The notes below the pieces were generated by a model. The model saw only the letters and a list, made by a program, of their open reading frames with translations. It ran no database searches and was not told the DNA's origin. Shown here piece by piece: positions 57,501 to 64,000 of a stretch of 64,000 bases of DNA (position 1 is its first letter; each line of letters opens with the position of its first letter). Origin of the DNA: Pictodentalium vernedei (lineage: Eukaryota; Mollusca; Scaphopoda; Dentaliida; Dentaliidae); assembly GCA_031216915.1 (NCBI GenBank), contig CM062289.1, forward strand, positions 21,802,520 to 21,866,519, given 5' to 3'. Both the position numbers and the translations under genes were made by a program.

Positions 57501-60218
57501 AGTTGATTTGTACCCCAACTGATGTTAGAGTGTTGCTGCCGCTAGTTATGGAAAGCGGTAACCCCAGCACCGACAGAATTCAGTGGCAGTTATAGGATCC
57601 CAGCAGTAGTGATAGGAATCCAGTGCTGGTGGTATAATGTAGGAACCTAGTGGTGATGATGAACCCAATGATAGTGAAAGGATCCCAGTGATATGGGCAG
57701 GACTCCAGTGGTAGTTCTATAACATAGGAACCAAGTGGTAATGATAAGATTGCAGTGGTAGTGGTAGGATCGCAGTGGTAGCGATGGGATCTCAGTGGTA
57801 GTGGTATAACAGAGGAACCATGTGGTAGTGATGGGATCCAAATGATAGTGATGGGAACCCAGTGGTATCTCCATCTGCTGTGTATGATGGAGATAAGGAT
57901 GAATAGGATGTCGGGAATGAATCAAAGGGGCAATTTGATTGTTGATAGCTTCAGGTCCGTAATTGGATCGGTCGATTAAATACCGCACATAGATATAGTA
58001 CAGCTACATTGGACTGGTCGTAATCCACGCGTGGGCATTGAAGAAATCCACGCATGTGTTTACCAGGCAATAAAAATCATTATCAGCAAAATTTTAATTA
58101 ATGAAGCACCGGGTACAACCCGTACAACCCGGTACTTCATTAATTCCATTGTTGATGATTATTTCTATAATTAGTGTTTGAAATGTAATATTATTGCATC
58201 CGTGGAAATATTTCCCACCCGTGAAAGATGGCCAGTCCACAGCGGCCGTAGGTCTACTATATAGGATTTATTTATTTATTGGTTTCAGGTTCACATGTTT
58301 CTGCACAATGGCTAATTGTTACCACAACATGGATATAAAGTCAAATCCAGCCAATCTTTTATACTCATGTTGCCCATTTTAGAAGATTCCACCCAAACAT
58401 TGGTGTCTTGGTCTAGCTTTATCAGTAAAACAGTGCTTGTTTACCGCAGTAAACAAGCACTGCTTCACTCCCTGGATTCCCGGGTGTGTGTGTGGGGGGG
58501 GGGGGGGGAGGGGAGCTATAGAGGATAAGTAGGCATTCAGAAGAATACCAGGAGTAGGGGGCGACAGGATTGGAATTGGATATTTTATATGCGGCGTTTT
58601 CTAGGTTAAACTAATCCTAAAAGGGAAATGGACCGTCCGTATTATACTACTACATAATTGTATGCACCCTCCGATTACGTGACAAAGTGTATAGTGTTAG
58701 TTGCTATCCAAAGCAAGATCAAAATAACTTTTTACCCTTTTCCAAACAATGCAGGTGTAGTCTGAATAGGCTCCGTAATAGGTTCAAAAAGGAGTCTGAG
58801 AAAATCCGGGCTCATGAAATACACTCACATTGAACACACTCGCAAGTCAAGGACTCAATTTTTTTTAACTTTTGACACTTTCAGTCTTGCCAAGGCCGAC
58901 AACATCTCGCATTATTTGCTGAAGTTTCTTATTTCTGTTTTGTTGAAGATATGGTTCCAAAACAGACGCGCTAAATGGAGAAAATACGAGAAACTTGGAA
59001 ATTTCGGTGGATTGGAGAATTTGAAAGAAGTCCATTATGTCCCTGCTCCCAAAAGTCTCCACAAAAATGGCGAAACCTTGGTATGTATTTATTATGTTTA
59101 ATGGAAGCCTGATATTCAGCAGTTTCATGAATTACGAAAAAACAGTTATAAGAACTGTATTGGAAGTTAGTTGTGCACAGTTAGCTGTTTTTGCTGAGGT
59201 GTTAATGTCCTACACAAATTTAATATTCGATGTGTTCCACCCGCGGATGAGAAGGGTGTATCCTCCTGTTTGCTTTTTTCATTGTCTGAAAACGGCGAGC
59301 CCAAACGGAAAATTCGGACGAGTTTCATAAATATTATTACTCATTTCATATTCTATTTATCATATGGCACACACACGCACAAATTAGCCACTTAGTATGA
59401 CTTTTTAACCCATCACCTAACTTGAGTTGCAGACGGCACTTGGAAAAAACATCCTCGTATGACTAAAAATTTTCATTTTTTGCCTCCAAAACATAGGTTA
59501 TGACCCCTCATTGGAACGAGGTCGTCGAGCTCGTTCCAATGAGGGGTCATAACCTATGTTTTGGAAGCAAAAAGTGAAAATATAAAAAAAATGAATGGCG
59601 TTTTTCTTGAAGGTAAAAGATTAATACAATATAACCCACCCTAAATAGGACAGATAGCGTAAATTCTCCCTACTGAAATTATGCAAATGTCACCCAGTTG
59701 TATTTTGTTTAGCCAATCAAATTGTCCAGTTTTGAAATTGACCAATGAAAGCTCCTAACTCTAATCATGCAAATTATGAAAATGTGGCCCAGTTTTATTT
59801 TGTTCAGCCAATCAAATTGTCTAGTTTTGAAATTGAGCAATGAAATTGACGGAAGGCTTTATTTATCACTGATTAATATGAAAACAAAATATCAAATGTT
59901 TTAAAGTGAACAAAACGGACAAGTCATATAATAATTATATTTATTTATATTTTGTAGTCGTCTCCACTTGTTAAAACTGACATCCAATTACAAGAGAGCA
60001 ACAAGAATATGACTGCTACACCACATAGTTCATTCGCCATGTGTGCTCCCTTTGTGGGCTTTGATTTTACTCCAATACGGCTCCACAGTTCCGGTCTCAT
60101 GTACGTTCCTCAAACTATGGACTTTCCAGGACATAGAACCACTAGCCTTGCATCATTACGCTCGAAAGCCATACTGGAACGTGGTGCGATGTTAGAGATG
60201 GACAAATTCAAGCGATGA
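47862..60218 (+). CDS. isx: ISX-like paired-class homeobox transcription factor, four exons
   Basis: Exons 47862-48054, 56766-56923, 58949-59080 and 59958-60218 have GT-AG boundaries and join in phase (1, 0, 0) to 744 nt, 247 residues. Residues 18-26 (SYSIKDLLG) resemble the octapeptide/eh1 motif that binds Groucho co-repressors. The homeodomain is residues 72-131 with Gln at homeodomain position 50, [11 protein letters not shown] in helix 3 and an intron between positions 46 and 47, as in paired-like genes. THYPDV and LPEARVQIWFQ agree with ISX, as does the extension [12 protein letters not shown] (vertebrate ISX has EKIGNLG). The C-terminus contains SLASLRSKA, an OAR-like motif. It should act as a nuclear sequence-specific regulator; ISX works in intestine and in carotenoid/retinoid control in vertebrates. 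VSX is less likely because the CVC domain is absent. Introns are 8.7, 2.0 and 0.9 kb. Confidence 0.8.
48118..48180. repeat. Fragment of type D MITE
   Basis: Inside intron 1. AGAGCTTTCCGAGCTCTGTCAAA resembles the type D core at 31600. Confidence 0.45.
48193..48570 (-). mobile_element. tRNA-headed SINE (head type 2), 12-bp target duplication
   Basis: Perfect AAAGTTGATATA at 48181-48192 and 48571-48582. On the minus strand: GTGGCTCAGTAGGTAGAGG, GGTACGAATCCCACC, the shared body and a (TTTA)n-type tail. Well preserved. Lies in intron 1 in antisense orientation to the gene. Confidence 0.9.
48628..48826. mobile_element. Type B MITE, degraded
   Basis: CCCTTCACCTGACG start, ACATGGCTTATGATGCCTCA hairpin remnant at 48731; right half eroded. 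Confidence 0.5.
48831..49408. mobile_element. TTAA-flanked element containing type H hairpin
   Basis: TTAA at 48827-48830 and 49409-49412. Ends CCCTTTGAGACTT and AGTACCAAAGGG. Hairpin TTATTGGAGAGTGCCCA / TGGGCACTCTCCAATAA near 49025-49060. In intron 1. Confidence 0.75.
49479..49799 (-). mobile_element. SINE, minus strand, degraded
   Basis: T24 run (the A tail) then GTTTAACGACACTTTCGTCA, the alternative 3' end also seen at 19085. Body is recognisable (CAAGCAGGGTTAGTATTGG; ACCATCGACGTGTAGTGCGC); head eroded. Confidence 0.8.
49860..50094. mobile_element. Type B MITE, degraded
   Basis: ACATAGCTTATGACCCCCTC and GAGGTCATAAGACATG flank a worn core at about 49970-49985. Confidence 0.65.
50095..50576. 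other. Unassigned intron 1 stretch
   Basis: No coding or repeat signal recognised, apart from AGCGGCGGATCCTACAAGTG near 50226. Confidence 0.4.
50577..51088. mobile_element. TA-flanked two-tier foldback element
   Basis: TA at 50575-50576 and 51089-51090. Outer arms of about 140 bp start CACTGCAAAAAATATTGG and are near-perfect complements. An inner hairpin at 50785-50880 (GGAGATATGAACAGTTGGC ...) also folds, and reuses the GGTTCTnnAGAGAACCAA motif of the outer arms. TA duplication suggests a Tc1/mariner-type MITE. Confidence 0.85.
51390..51509. mobile_element. Type A MITE, right half only
   Basis: GAGCTTGTTCCAATAAGGGG through GTGCGTTGGGTAAAGGG; the left half is missing. Confidence 0.7.
51510..52125. 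other. Unassigned intron 1 stretch
   Basis: (GT)n then G-rich tract at 51545-51575. No gene. Confidence 0.5.
52130..52370. mobile_element. Foldback MITE, type B, well preserved
   Basis: TTAA at 52126-52129 and 52371-52374. Start CACTTTACCCAAC, end TTAGGTAAAGGG. Hairpin about 52219-52292 including CAAAACATAGGTT and its complement. Confidence 0.9.
52851..53260 (-). mobile_element. 5S rRNA-headed SINE, 13-bp target duplication
   Basis: Perfect TTCCATGTCATTA at 52838-52850 and 53261-53273. On the minus strand the head is 5S-like (GATCACCGAAATTAAGCAAC; GTTAGTAGTTGGATTGGTGA), then the shared body with the longer GCCTGTGCCGTGGTGCAAAG variant, and a (TAAA)n tail. In intron 1. Confidence 0.9.
53274..54675. 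other. Unassigned intron 1 stretch, homopolymers and (CT)n
   Basis: Poly(G) at about 53371-53392, poly(T) at about 53477-53502, poly(C) followed by (CT)n at about 54452-54501. An 89-codon frame at 54129-54398 has no known motif. Confidence 0.45.
54676..54919. mobile_element. Foldback MITE, type B
   Basis: TTAA at 54672-54675 and 54920-54923. Left terminus mutated (CCCGTTCCTAAAATG), right GTTGGGTAAAGGG. Hairpin about 54748-54840, including TTTTTGTCTCAAAAACATAGG and its complement. Confidence 0.85.
55200..55431. mobile_element. Foldback MITE, type E, copy 3
   Basis: TTAA at 55196-55199 and 55432-55435. CGTGCAGTCCCGCGGCTGCAC core at about 55310; five C at the position where copy 2 has 23. Confidence 0.75.
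55815..56035. mobile_element. Type B MITE, degraded
   Basis: CTAGCTTATGACCACGCG / GTGCCATAAGCTA hairpin near 55900-55965; right end GTTAGGTAAGGG. Confidence 0.6.
56458..56669. mobile_element. Foldback MITE, type E, copy 4, core deleted
   Basis: TTTA on the left (56454-56457), TTAA on the right (56670-56673). CCCCTTGAGCTCTGGTGGTA and TTCAAAGAG ends. The GTGCAGCC stem is deleted, leaving TTTTCAACGTGAAAATATTG. It ends about 100 bp before homeobox exon 2. Confidence 0.7.
56766..56923 (+). CDS. isx: Homeobox gene exon 2
   Basis: Acceptor TAGCAG gives two possible starts three bases apart (56766 or 56769), both in frame with exon 1. Encodes homeodomain residues 1-46 ([19 protein letters not shown] ... 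LPEARVQ). Donor GTCTGT. Confidence 0.9.
56983..57316. mobile_element. Foldback MITE, type B, with duplicated left arm
   Basis: TTAA at 56979-56982 and 57317-57320. A segment of about 91-93 bp covering adjacent intron sequence and the MITE left end is duplicated in tandem (56943 and 57034 onward). Hairpin about 57143-57243. Lies 60 bp after the exon 2 donor. Confidence 0.85.
57416..57532. mobile_element. Short foldback element F, copy 1
   Basis: CACTCTAACATCAGTTGG ... CAACTGATGTTAGAGTG with inner GAGTGAATATGAACCCA / TGGGTTCATATTCACTC: nearly the whole 117 bp folds into one hairpin. Left flank TA. Confidence 0.85.
57590..57875. repeat. Degenerate minisatellite
   Basis: GGATCCCAGTGGTAGTGAT-type units of about 22 bp, roughly a dozen. 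Confidence 0.8.
57985..58250. repeat. Repeat family M, copy 2
   Basis: Hairpin AATTAATGAAGCACCGGG / CCGGTACTTCATTAATT (about 58096-58145). Matches 44871-45370 without the MITE. Confidence 0.75.
58266..58327 (-). repeat. SINE 3' fragment
   Basis: TTTATTTATTGGTTTCAGG and CACATGTTTCTGCACAATGG match the SINE 3' end only. Confidence 0.7.
58431..58462. repeat. Short perfect palindrome
   Basis: CAGTGCTTGTTTACC / AGTAAACAAGCACTG. Related half-sites at 42838 and 43397. Confidence 0.75.
58949..59080 (+). CDS. isx: Homeobox gene exon 3
   Basis: Acceptor TGTTGAAG then [20 protein letters not shown], the end of the homeodomain and the ISX-type extension. 44 codons, phase 0 at both ends; donor GTATGT. 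Confidence 0.9.
59409..59620. mobile_element. Foldback MITE, type B, in intron 3
   Basis: TTAA at 59405-59408 and 59621-59624. Hairpin about 59487-59570 with CAAAACATAGGTTATGACCC and complement. Terminal bases mutated. Confidence 0.8.
59690..59860. repeat. Local duplication in intron 3
   Basis: AGCCAATCAAATTGTCCAG-TTTTGAAATTGA occurs at 59711 and again at 59807, with matching flanks; an approximately 96-bp tandem duplication. Confidence 0.7.
59958..60218 (+). CDS. isx: Homeobox gene exon 4, OAR-like end
   Basis: Acceptor TATTTTGTAG, then 86 codons and a TGA. Contains [15 protein letters not shown], matching the OAR motif position and pattern. No clear AATAAA seen just downstream. Confidence 0.75.
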   Translation, partial: SSPLVKTDIQLQESNKNMTATPHSSFAMCAPFVGFDFTPIRLHSSGLMYVPQTMDFPGHRTTSLASLRSKAILERGAMLEMDKFKR

Positions 60219-60439
60219 CATTAATGAGTCAGTGAATATCATATTCCGTCAATCAGCTCGATGGATAGACCTTCCTCTTCAGGATATCTTGTCAGTATAT
60301 TCAATCAGAAACTGGTTTCTCCAGTTGACAAGTAATCTCAGAGGAAGAGTTTTACCGCGATTGGACAGTGCCTCGACATCTCAATTCTTTGTCTATTTCC
60401 GTGTCTTTACGGCAGCTTATAGATATATTTATTCTTTAT

Positions 60440-60815
60440 CAGGCGTAGCCGGGATTCTTTTATTCGAGGTGGCCATGCCAATTTTTTTTTTCTTTTTTTG
60501 GAGGGGGGGGGGGTGGCAAACATATTTGGAAGGCCGTTGTGGGGAAGGGAGGGGCTCAGCTAGTCCTAACTAGGACCCTCCGGTCGTTATCCCCGCCTCA
60601 CTTGCCTGAAGGGAAGTCCGAGACGATGGTAACGACCGAATGGGCCCTAGGACTAATCCCCTCCGCCCCCCCCCCCCCCCCGAGAAATTTCAGTGCCGTA
60701 AGAATGAATCTGGGGTATATGTCGCCCTTTATTAAAGACCATTTTAGGGCTCTATGTTAGTGAAAGTTGCATTGGGCCAATGGGGGTGGGGTGGGGTGGG
60801 GTGGGGTGGGGTGGG
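60440..60815 (-). repeat. Dispersed hAT-like repeat J, copy 3, ending in (GGGGT)n
   Basis: Starts CAGGCGTAGCCGGGATTC, a hAT-like terminus. Contains the CTAGTCCTAACTAGG / CCTAGGACTAAT palindromic pair, poly(G) near 60507 and poly(C) near 60665. The right end runs from GAAAGTTGCATTGGGCCAAT into a pure GGGGT tandem at 60782-60815. Confidence 0.65.
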
Positions 60816-60899
60816 GGATGGGCAGCGACAGTTTAAGGTAGGGGCGATTTTTTGTTCCTATTCCTGTTTCAGGGAAACAACGATTTGAAAAAAACAGTC

Positions 60900-61745
60900 G
60901 TACTATGTAAATTGGTTGTCCGTCCGTTTTTTTTTTTGTCTGGAGATTTTCTAGGCTGTTGGAGGGCCTTTCCCTTCGAAACTTAGTACGTATATTTACC
61001 ACAATGGGAACCTGAGCATGTGCGATTTTAGTTCCGATGGGACTATTTGTGCCAGAGTTATTCCCCTTTTTGACTTAGAATAATTGTCCTCATCAGTCTG
61101 AATTTTGCCCGGGGATTTTCTTGGAGGTTTTTGGACTGATTTATTCGAAACTTGGCATGCATATATTTACCACCATGGGAACCTGTGCGTGTGCGATTAT
61201 AGTTCCGATGGGACTATTTTTGGCAGAGTTATGCCTCTTTACGACTTAGAATAATTTGCATCATCTGTCTGAATTTTGTCCGGATATTTTGATGGAGGTT
61301 TATGAAATAATTCTTTCGAAACATGGTATGCATGTTTACTACCATGTGAAACTGTGCACCTGCGATTATAGTTCTGTTCGGACTATATTTGCCAGAGTTA
61401 TACCCTTTCCTACTTAGAATAATTTACCACATTGGTCGAATTTTGTCCGGAAAGTTCCTCGGAGGTTTATAGACTAATTCTTTCGAACGTTGGTATGCAT
61501 GGTCATCGCTATGGGAACCCTTGCACTTGCGATTATAGTTCTGGTCGGAATATAGTTTCTAGAGTTATGCCCCTTTGCGACTTGAAACAATCTGCCACAT
61601 CAGTCTGAATTTTGTCCGGATGGTTTCTCGGGGGTTTGTGGACCGATTCTTTCGAAACGTGCAAATTCACCACCAGGGGAACATGTGTACCACCTGTGAT
61701 TATAATTTCGGTCGAGCTCTTATTTCCAGAGTTATGCACCTCGGC
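60900..61745. repeat. Degenerate tandem repeat, about 168 bp per unit
   Basis: Landmark ACCATGGGAACC occurs at about 61004, 61175, 61344, 61511 and 61675. Each is followed by GTGCGATTATAGTTC, GGGACTAT, AGAGTTATGCCC and CTGAATTTTGTCCGG. Confidence 0.85.
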
Positions 61746-62694
61746 TTAAGAAATTTCACATTTTTGTCAGCATTTCGGTTTATGGACGATAACTTGAGTT
61801 TGGATTTGTCGATTAACACCAAACTTGGTTTGTGCCTCAGTCATTCTAAAATACAAGCTCAGTTCGAAATGAGGCTCTGCCCGATGTTATTGGTTGGTCC
61901 ATGGATCAAAACAGTAGTTATGCACAATTCGAAAAAGTCTAACGGGTGTATTATGCAATGCTAGGTGATGCTCTTGTTCATCAATCTTGGCGTAGAGGAA
62001 ACCCTGGATCATGAATCATTGACGCAGGTTGTCCGAGATTGACGGTCCAAGTGATGGGAAGAAGAAAAAACATATTGAACTTTGAGTTCTCCTGTCGTAA
62101 GAGCCAGAATTTCGAGTTATCTCCCGTGATTTGTTCACGCATCAAAGCACACGCGATCACATCTTGCATGATATTATCCATCAAACCGTCCCCTACAATG
62201 TTTTTTCTCTATTTTGTTCCTACATGATATTATATCGTAACATCATCTCGTATGGTACAGTATTACGCGGGGACAAAATAGAGAAAAATGTCTGGTGAAA
62301 CACAAATCAATAAGAATTTGAAATAGCAAGTAACTCACGTTTTTCCCCTTCTTTTTGGACGAAAGTCTTTCAACTTGATAAGTTGTGTCTAAAACTAATC
62401 TCCTTGAAATTTTTCCTTCAGGTAGAGGAAGTAATTGTCCTTCAATTTCTCCATGAAGTCGAAGTAACCACTCTGCCGTGGCTCAAGCTTTGTGTATATT
62501 GAAGTACATGAATCTCGTTTAAACGAATAATACTTTTAACGTCTGATGGGGAGCTAGAGGTTTTATTTCAATTAAAAACATGAGACTGAATAATTGTTAG
62601 AAAAACAACATCCACAACAAAGTATTTACCATTAGAAGTGGACATTTTTATTCTATTTTAATCTTATTGATATAAACACACATTAGTGCATATG
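61746..62694. other. Unassigned stretch
   Basis: A 129-codon frame (61575-61964) overlaps the tandem repeat and is not convincing. TTTTTTCTCTATTTTGT near 62205 has an inverted match at 62272. Confidence 0.4.
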
Positions 62695-62946
62695 TACAGT
62701 ATGTGGAGAGTGTATTATCACCACTAAATCACGCGCAAAGTGGAGATTCCACCCAAGCAATAATTGCAAATTTGTTGCAAAGCATAACAAGTACAAGCAA
62801 TGTTTCAACCAATGGACCTCCGGGTTCCATTGGTTGAAACATTGCTTGTGTTCTTTGTCCAAATGTACATAATTTGAAAGTGATACTTTGGGTGATAACT
62901 GCACTCCCCGGGTGATTTCGTTACAATCCACTCTCCACGTACTGTA
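62695..62946. mobile_element. TA-flanked foldback element
   Basis: Ends TACAGTATGTGGAGAGTG and CACTCTCCACGTACTGTA are complementary with one mismatch. Central hairpin GCAATGTTTCAACCAATGGA / TCCATTGGTTGAAACATTGC at 62799-62848. Confidence 0.8.
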
Positions 62947-63772
62947 TTCCAAACTGTTAGCATCACACACTTTGTCGCCAATGTAATAATAAACACCTCT
63001 GTTGTCCAGCTGTTAGAAATTATCCCTGCTGACACTAGGGGAGGAGAGGTGTTATCTATCGCAAGGTCACAAAGATAGAAAAACTCCACTTTTCAAAGTT
63101 AAATGGAAGTATTAAAATAGTAATATATCCAAATTATGTTTATAGAATAAAAAAAAATAATTTTGGCTTTAATCAAATCTATGTCCGTCCAAATTTTCTC
63201 ATCAGGGTTTAGAACATTTTTGGAGCTTCGAAATTACCCCATCAGTCTTAACAAACTAATAAGGCGAAGTACTTGGATAAAAAAGCGAAAATTGTAAACA
63301 AAAATGGAAGCATTAAAAACTAATTTTAACAAAAAGTATTTGATACTATTCCAAAGAGTAAGTTATGACATATTTGATCATATGTCTGTCTATTCTGTAA
63401 AAACAAAAAAATTGTGGCAAATGAAAGTTTTTCATTTTTCTCCCACAGACCGCTTTTGTAATTTAGAAATTCATCTTCACTACTGTTTACACGCATGCGC
63501 ATTCAGGGGAGTAGAAATAGTTCAATATGGTTGTTTATTACTTTGAAGATGTTGCCTGCTAAGGAGTCAGGAGTCGTCTACCTGAATTGACCACAAGACT
63601 TGGTGATTTTTATGCTTAGCGAATTCAGTATTATTTGTCGGATTTCTACTTTTTGAAACTATGATTTGCGAAAGGTTTCTTTCTTTGTTTGAAAGTGCGT
63701 GTGTTTGTTTGTTCACTAACTTCCCATACACCGTTCACCCAATCACCACCAAATTTGGCATGTGTACTCAGC
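62947..63772. other. Unassigned stretch
   Basis: No gene recognised; an 80-codon frame at 63304-63546 has no motif. Confidence 0.45.
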
Positions 63773-63774
63773 TA

Positions 63775-63893
63775 CACTCTAAAATCAGTTGCGTTAAAAA
63801 TAACCAAAGTCAACTGGGTTGAGTGAATATGAACCCAACTGGGTTCATATTCACTCAACCCAGTTGATTTTTAACCTAATTGATTTTCGAGTG
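63775..63893. mobile_element. Short foldback element F, copy 2
   Basis: TA flanks at 63773-63774 and 63894-63895. CACTCTAAAATCAGTT ... AATTGATTTTCGAGTG with inner GAGTGAATATGAACCCA / TGGGTTCATATTCACTC. 119 bp. Confidence 0.9.
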
Positions 63894-64000
63894 TAAGTCC
63901 ATAGAGAGAGTTGCACTGAGGTTTTGGGTTTAGTTTAAACAATATTTATTGAAAGAGTATTGCATTTGTTAAATACAATTTGTAAACATTTACATAATCA

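Noticed and set aside
57647-57988. 113-codon His/Tyr/Thr-rich ORF
   Set aside because: Translation of a minisatellite.

Overview
The window is animal genomic DNA. The evidence is intron-containing coding sequence with GT-AG boundaries, a paired-like homeobox gene, tRNA- and 5S-headed SINEs, and LINE, Ty3, Harbinger, piggyBac and hAT sequences. The repertoire fits a marine invertebrate (a lophotrochozoan or an invertebrate deuterostome). Elements with the Gmr1-type pol order and 5S-headed SINEs are best known from deuterostomes, but nothing here fixes the species. There is no sign of bacterial organisation.

One host gene is well supported: a four-exon, plus-strand, ISX-like paired-class homeobox gene spanning about 47.9-60.2 kb. 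Its exons join in phase to 247 codons with an N-terminal Groucho-binding-type motif, a Q50 homeodomain split between residues 46 and 47, and an OAR-like C-terminus. Almost everything else, including its introns, is mobile-element sequence.

Layout. 0-3.4 kb: degenerate PIF/Harbinger element with two convergent genes, interrupted by a TTAA-flanked foldback MITE and an internally deleted piggyBac-like element. 3.8-5.6 kb: an orphan zinc-finger ORF and a LINE ORF1 relic. 6.3-13.2 kb: a nearly complete Ty3/gypsy retrotransposon with SCAN-like gag and integrase placed before reverse transcriptase (Gmr1-type order), its LTRs about 1% divergent but its ORFs broken. It is flanked by two copies of one unrelated repeat. 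13.3-16.6 kb: decayed hairpin repeats. 16.9-18.9 kb: a LINE whose RT domain is deleted but whose remaining reading frame is open. 19-31 kb: SINEs (one nested in another), degenerate tandem repeats, hairpin repeats and a hAT-like element. 32-33.7 kb: a 52-bp satellite split by a hAT-like insertion. 35.5-36.6 kb: three elements nested one in another. 37-47 kb: more MITEs, SINEs and a third hAT-like element. 47.9-60.2 kb: the homeobox gene and its repeat-filled introns. 60.4-64 kb: tandem and foldback repeats.

The dominant pattern is more than 20 foldback MITEs with a piggyBac signature (TTAA target site, CCCTTT terminus). Most carry a central hairpin built round GAGCTC-xxx-GAGCTC. A second pattern is a SINE body carried behind at least three different Pol III promoter heads. 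A third is a high density of poly(C)/poly(G) runs, at least one of which visibly grew inside a repeat copy. All identifications are by reading the sequence; no database search was run.
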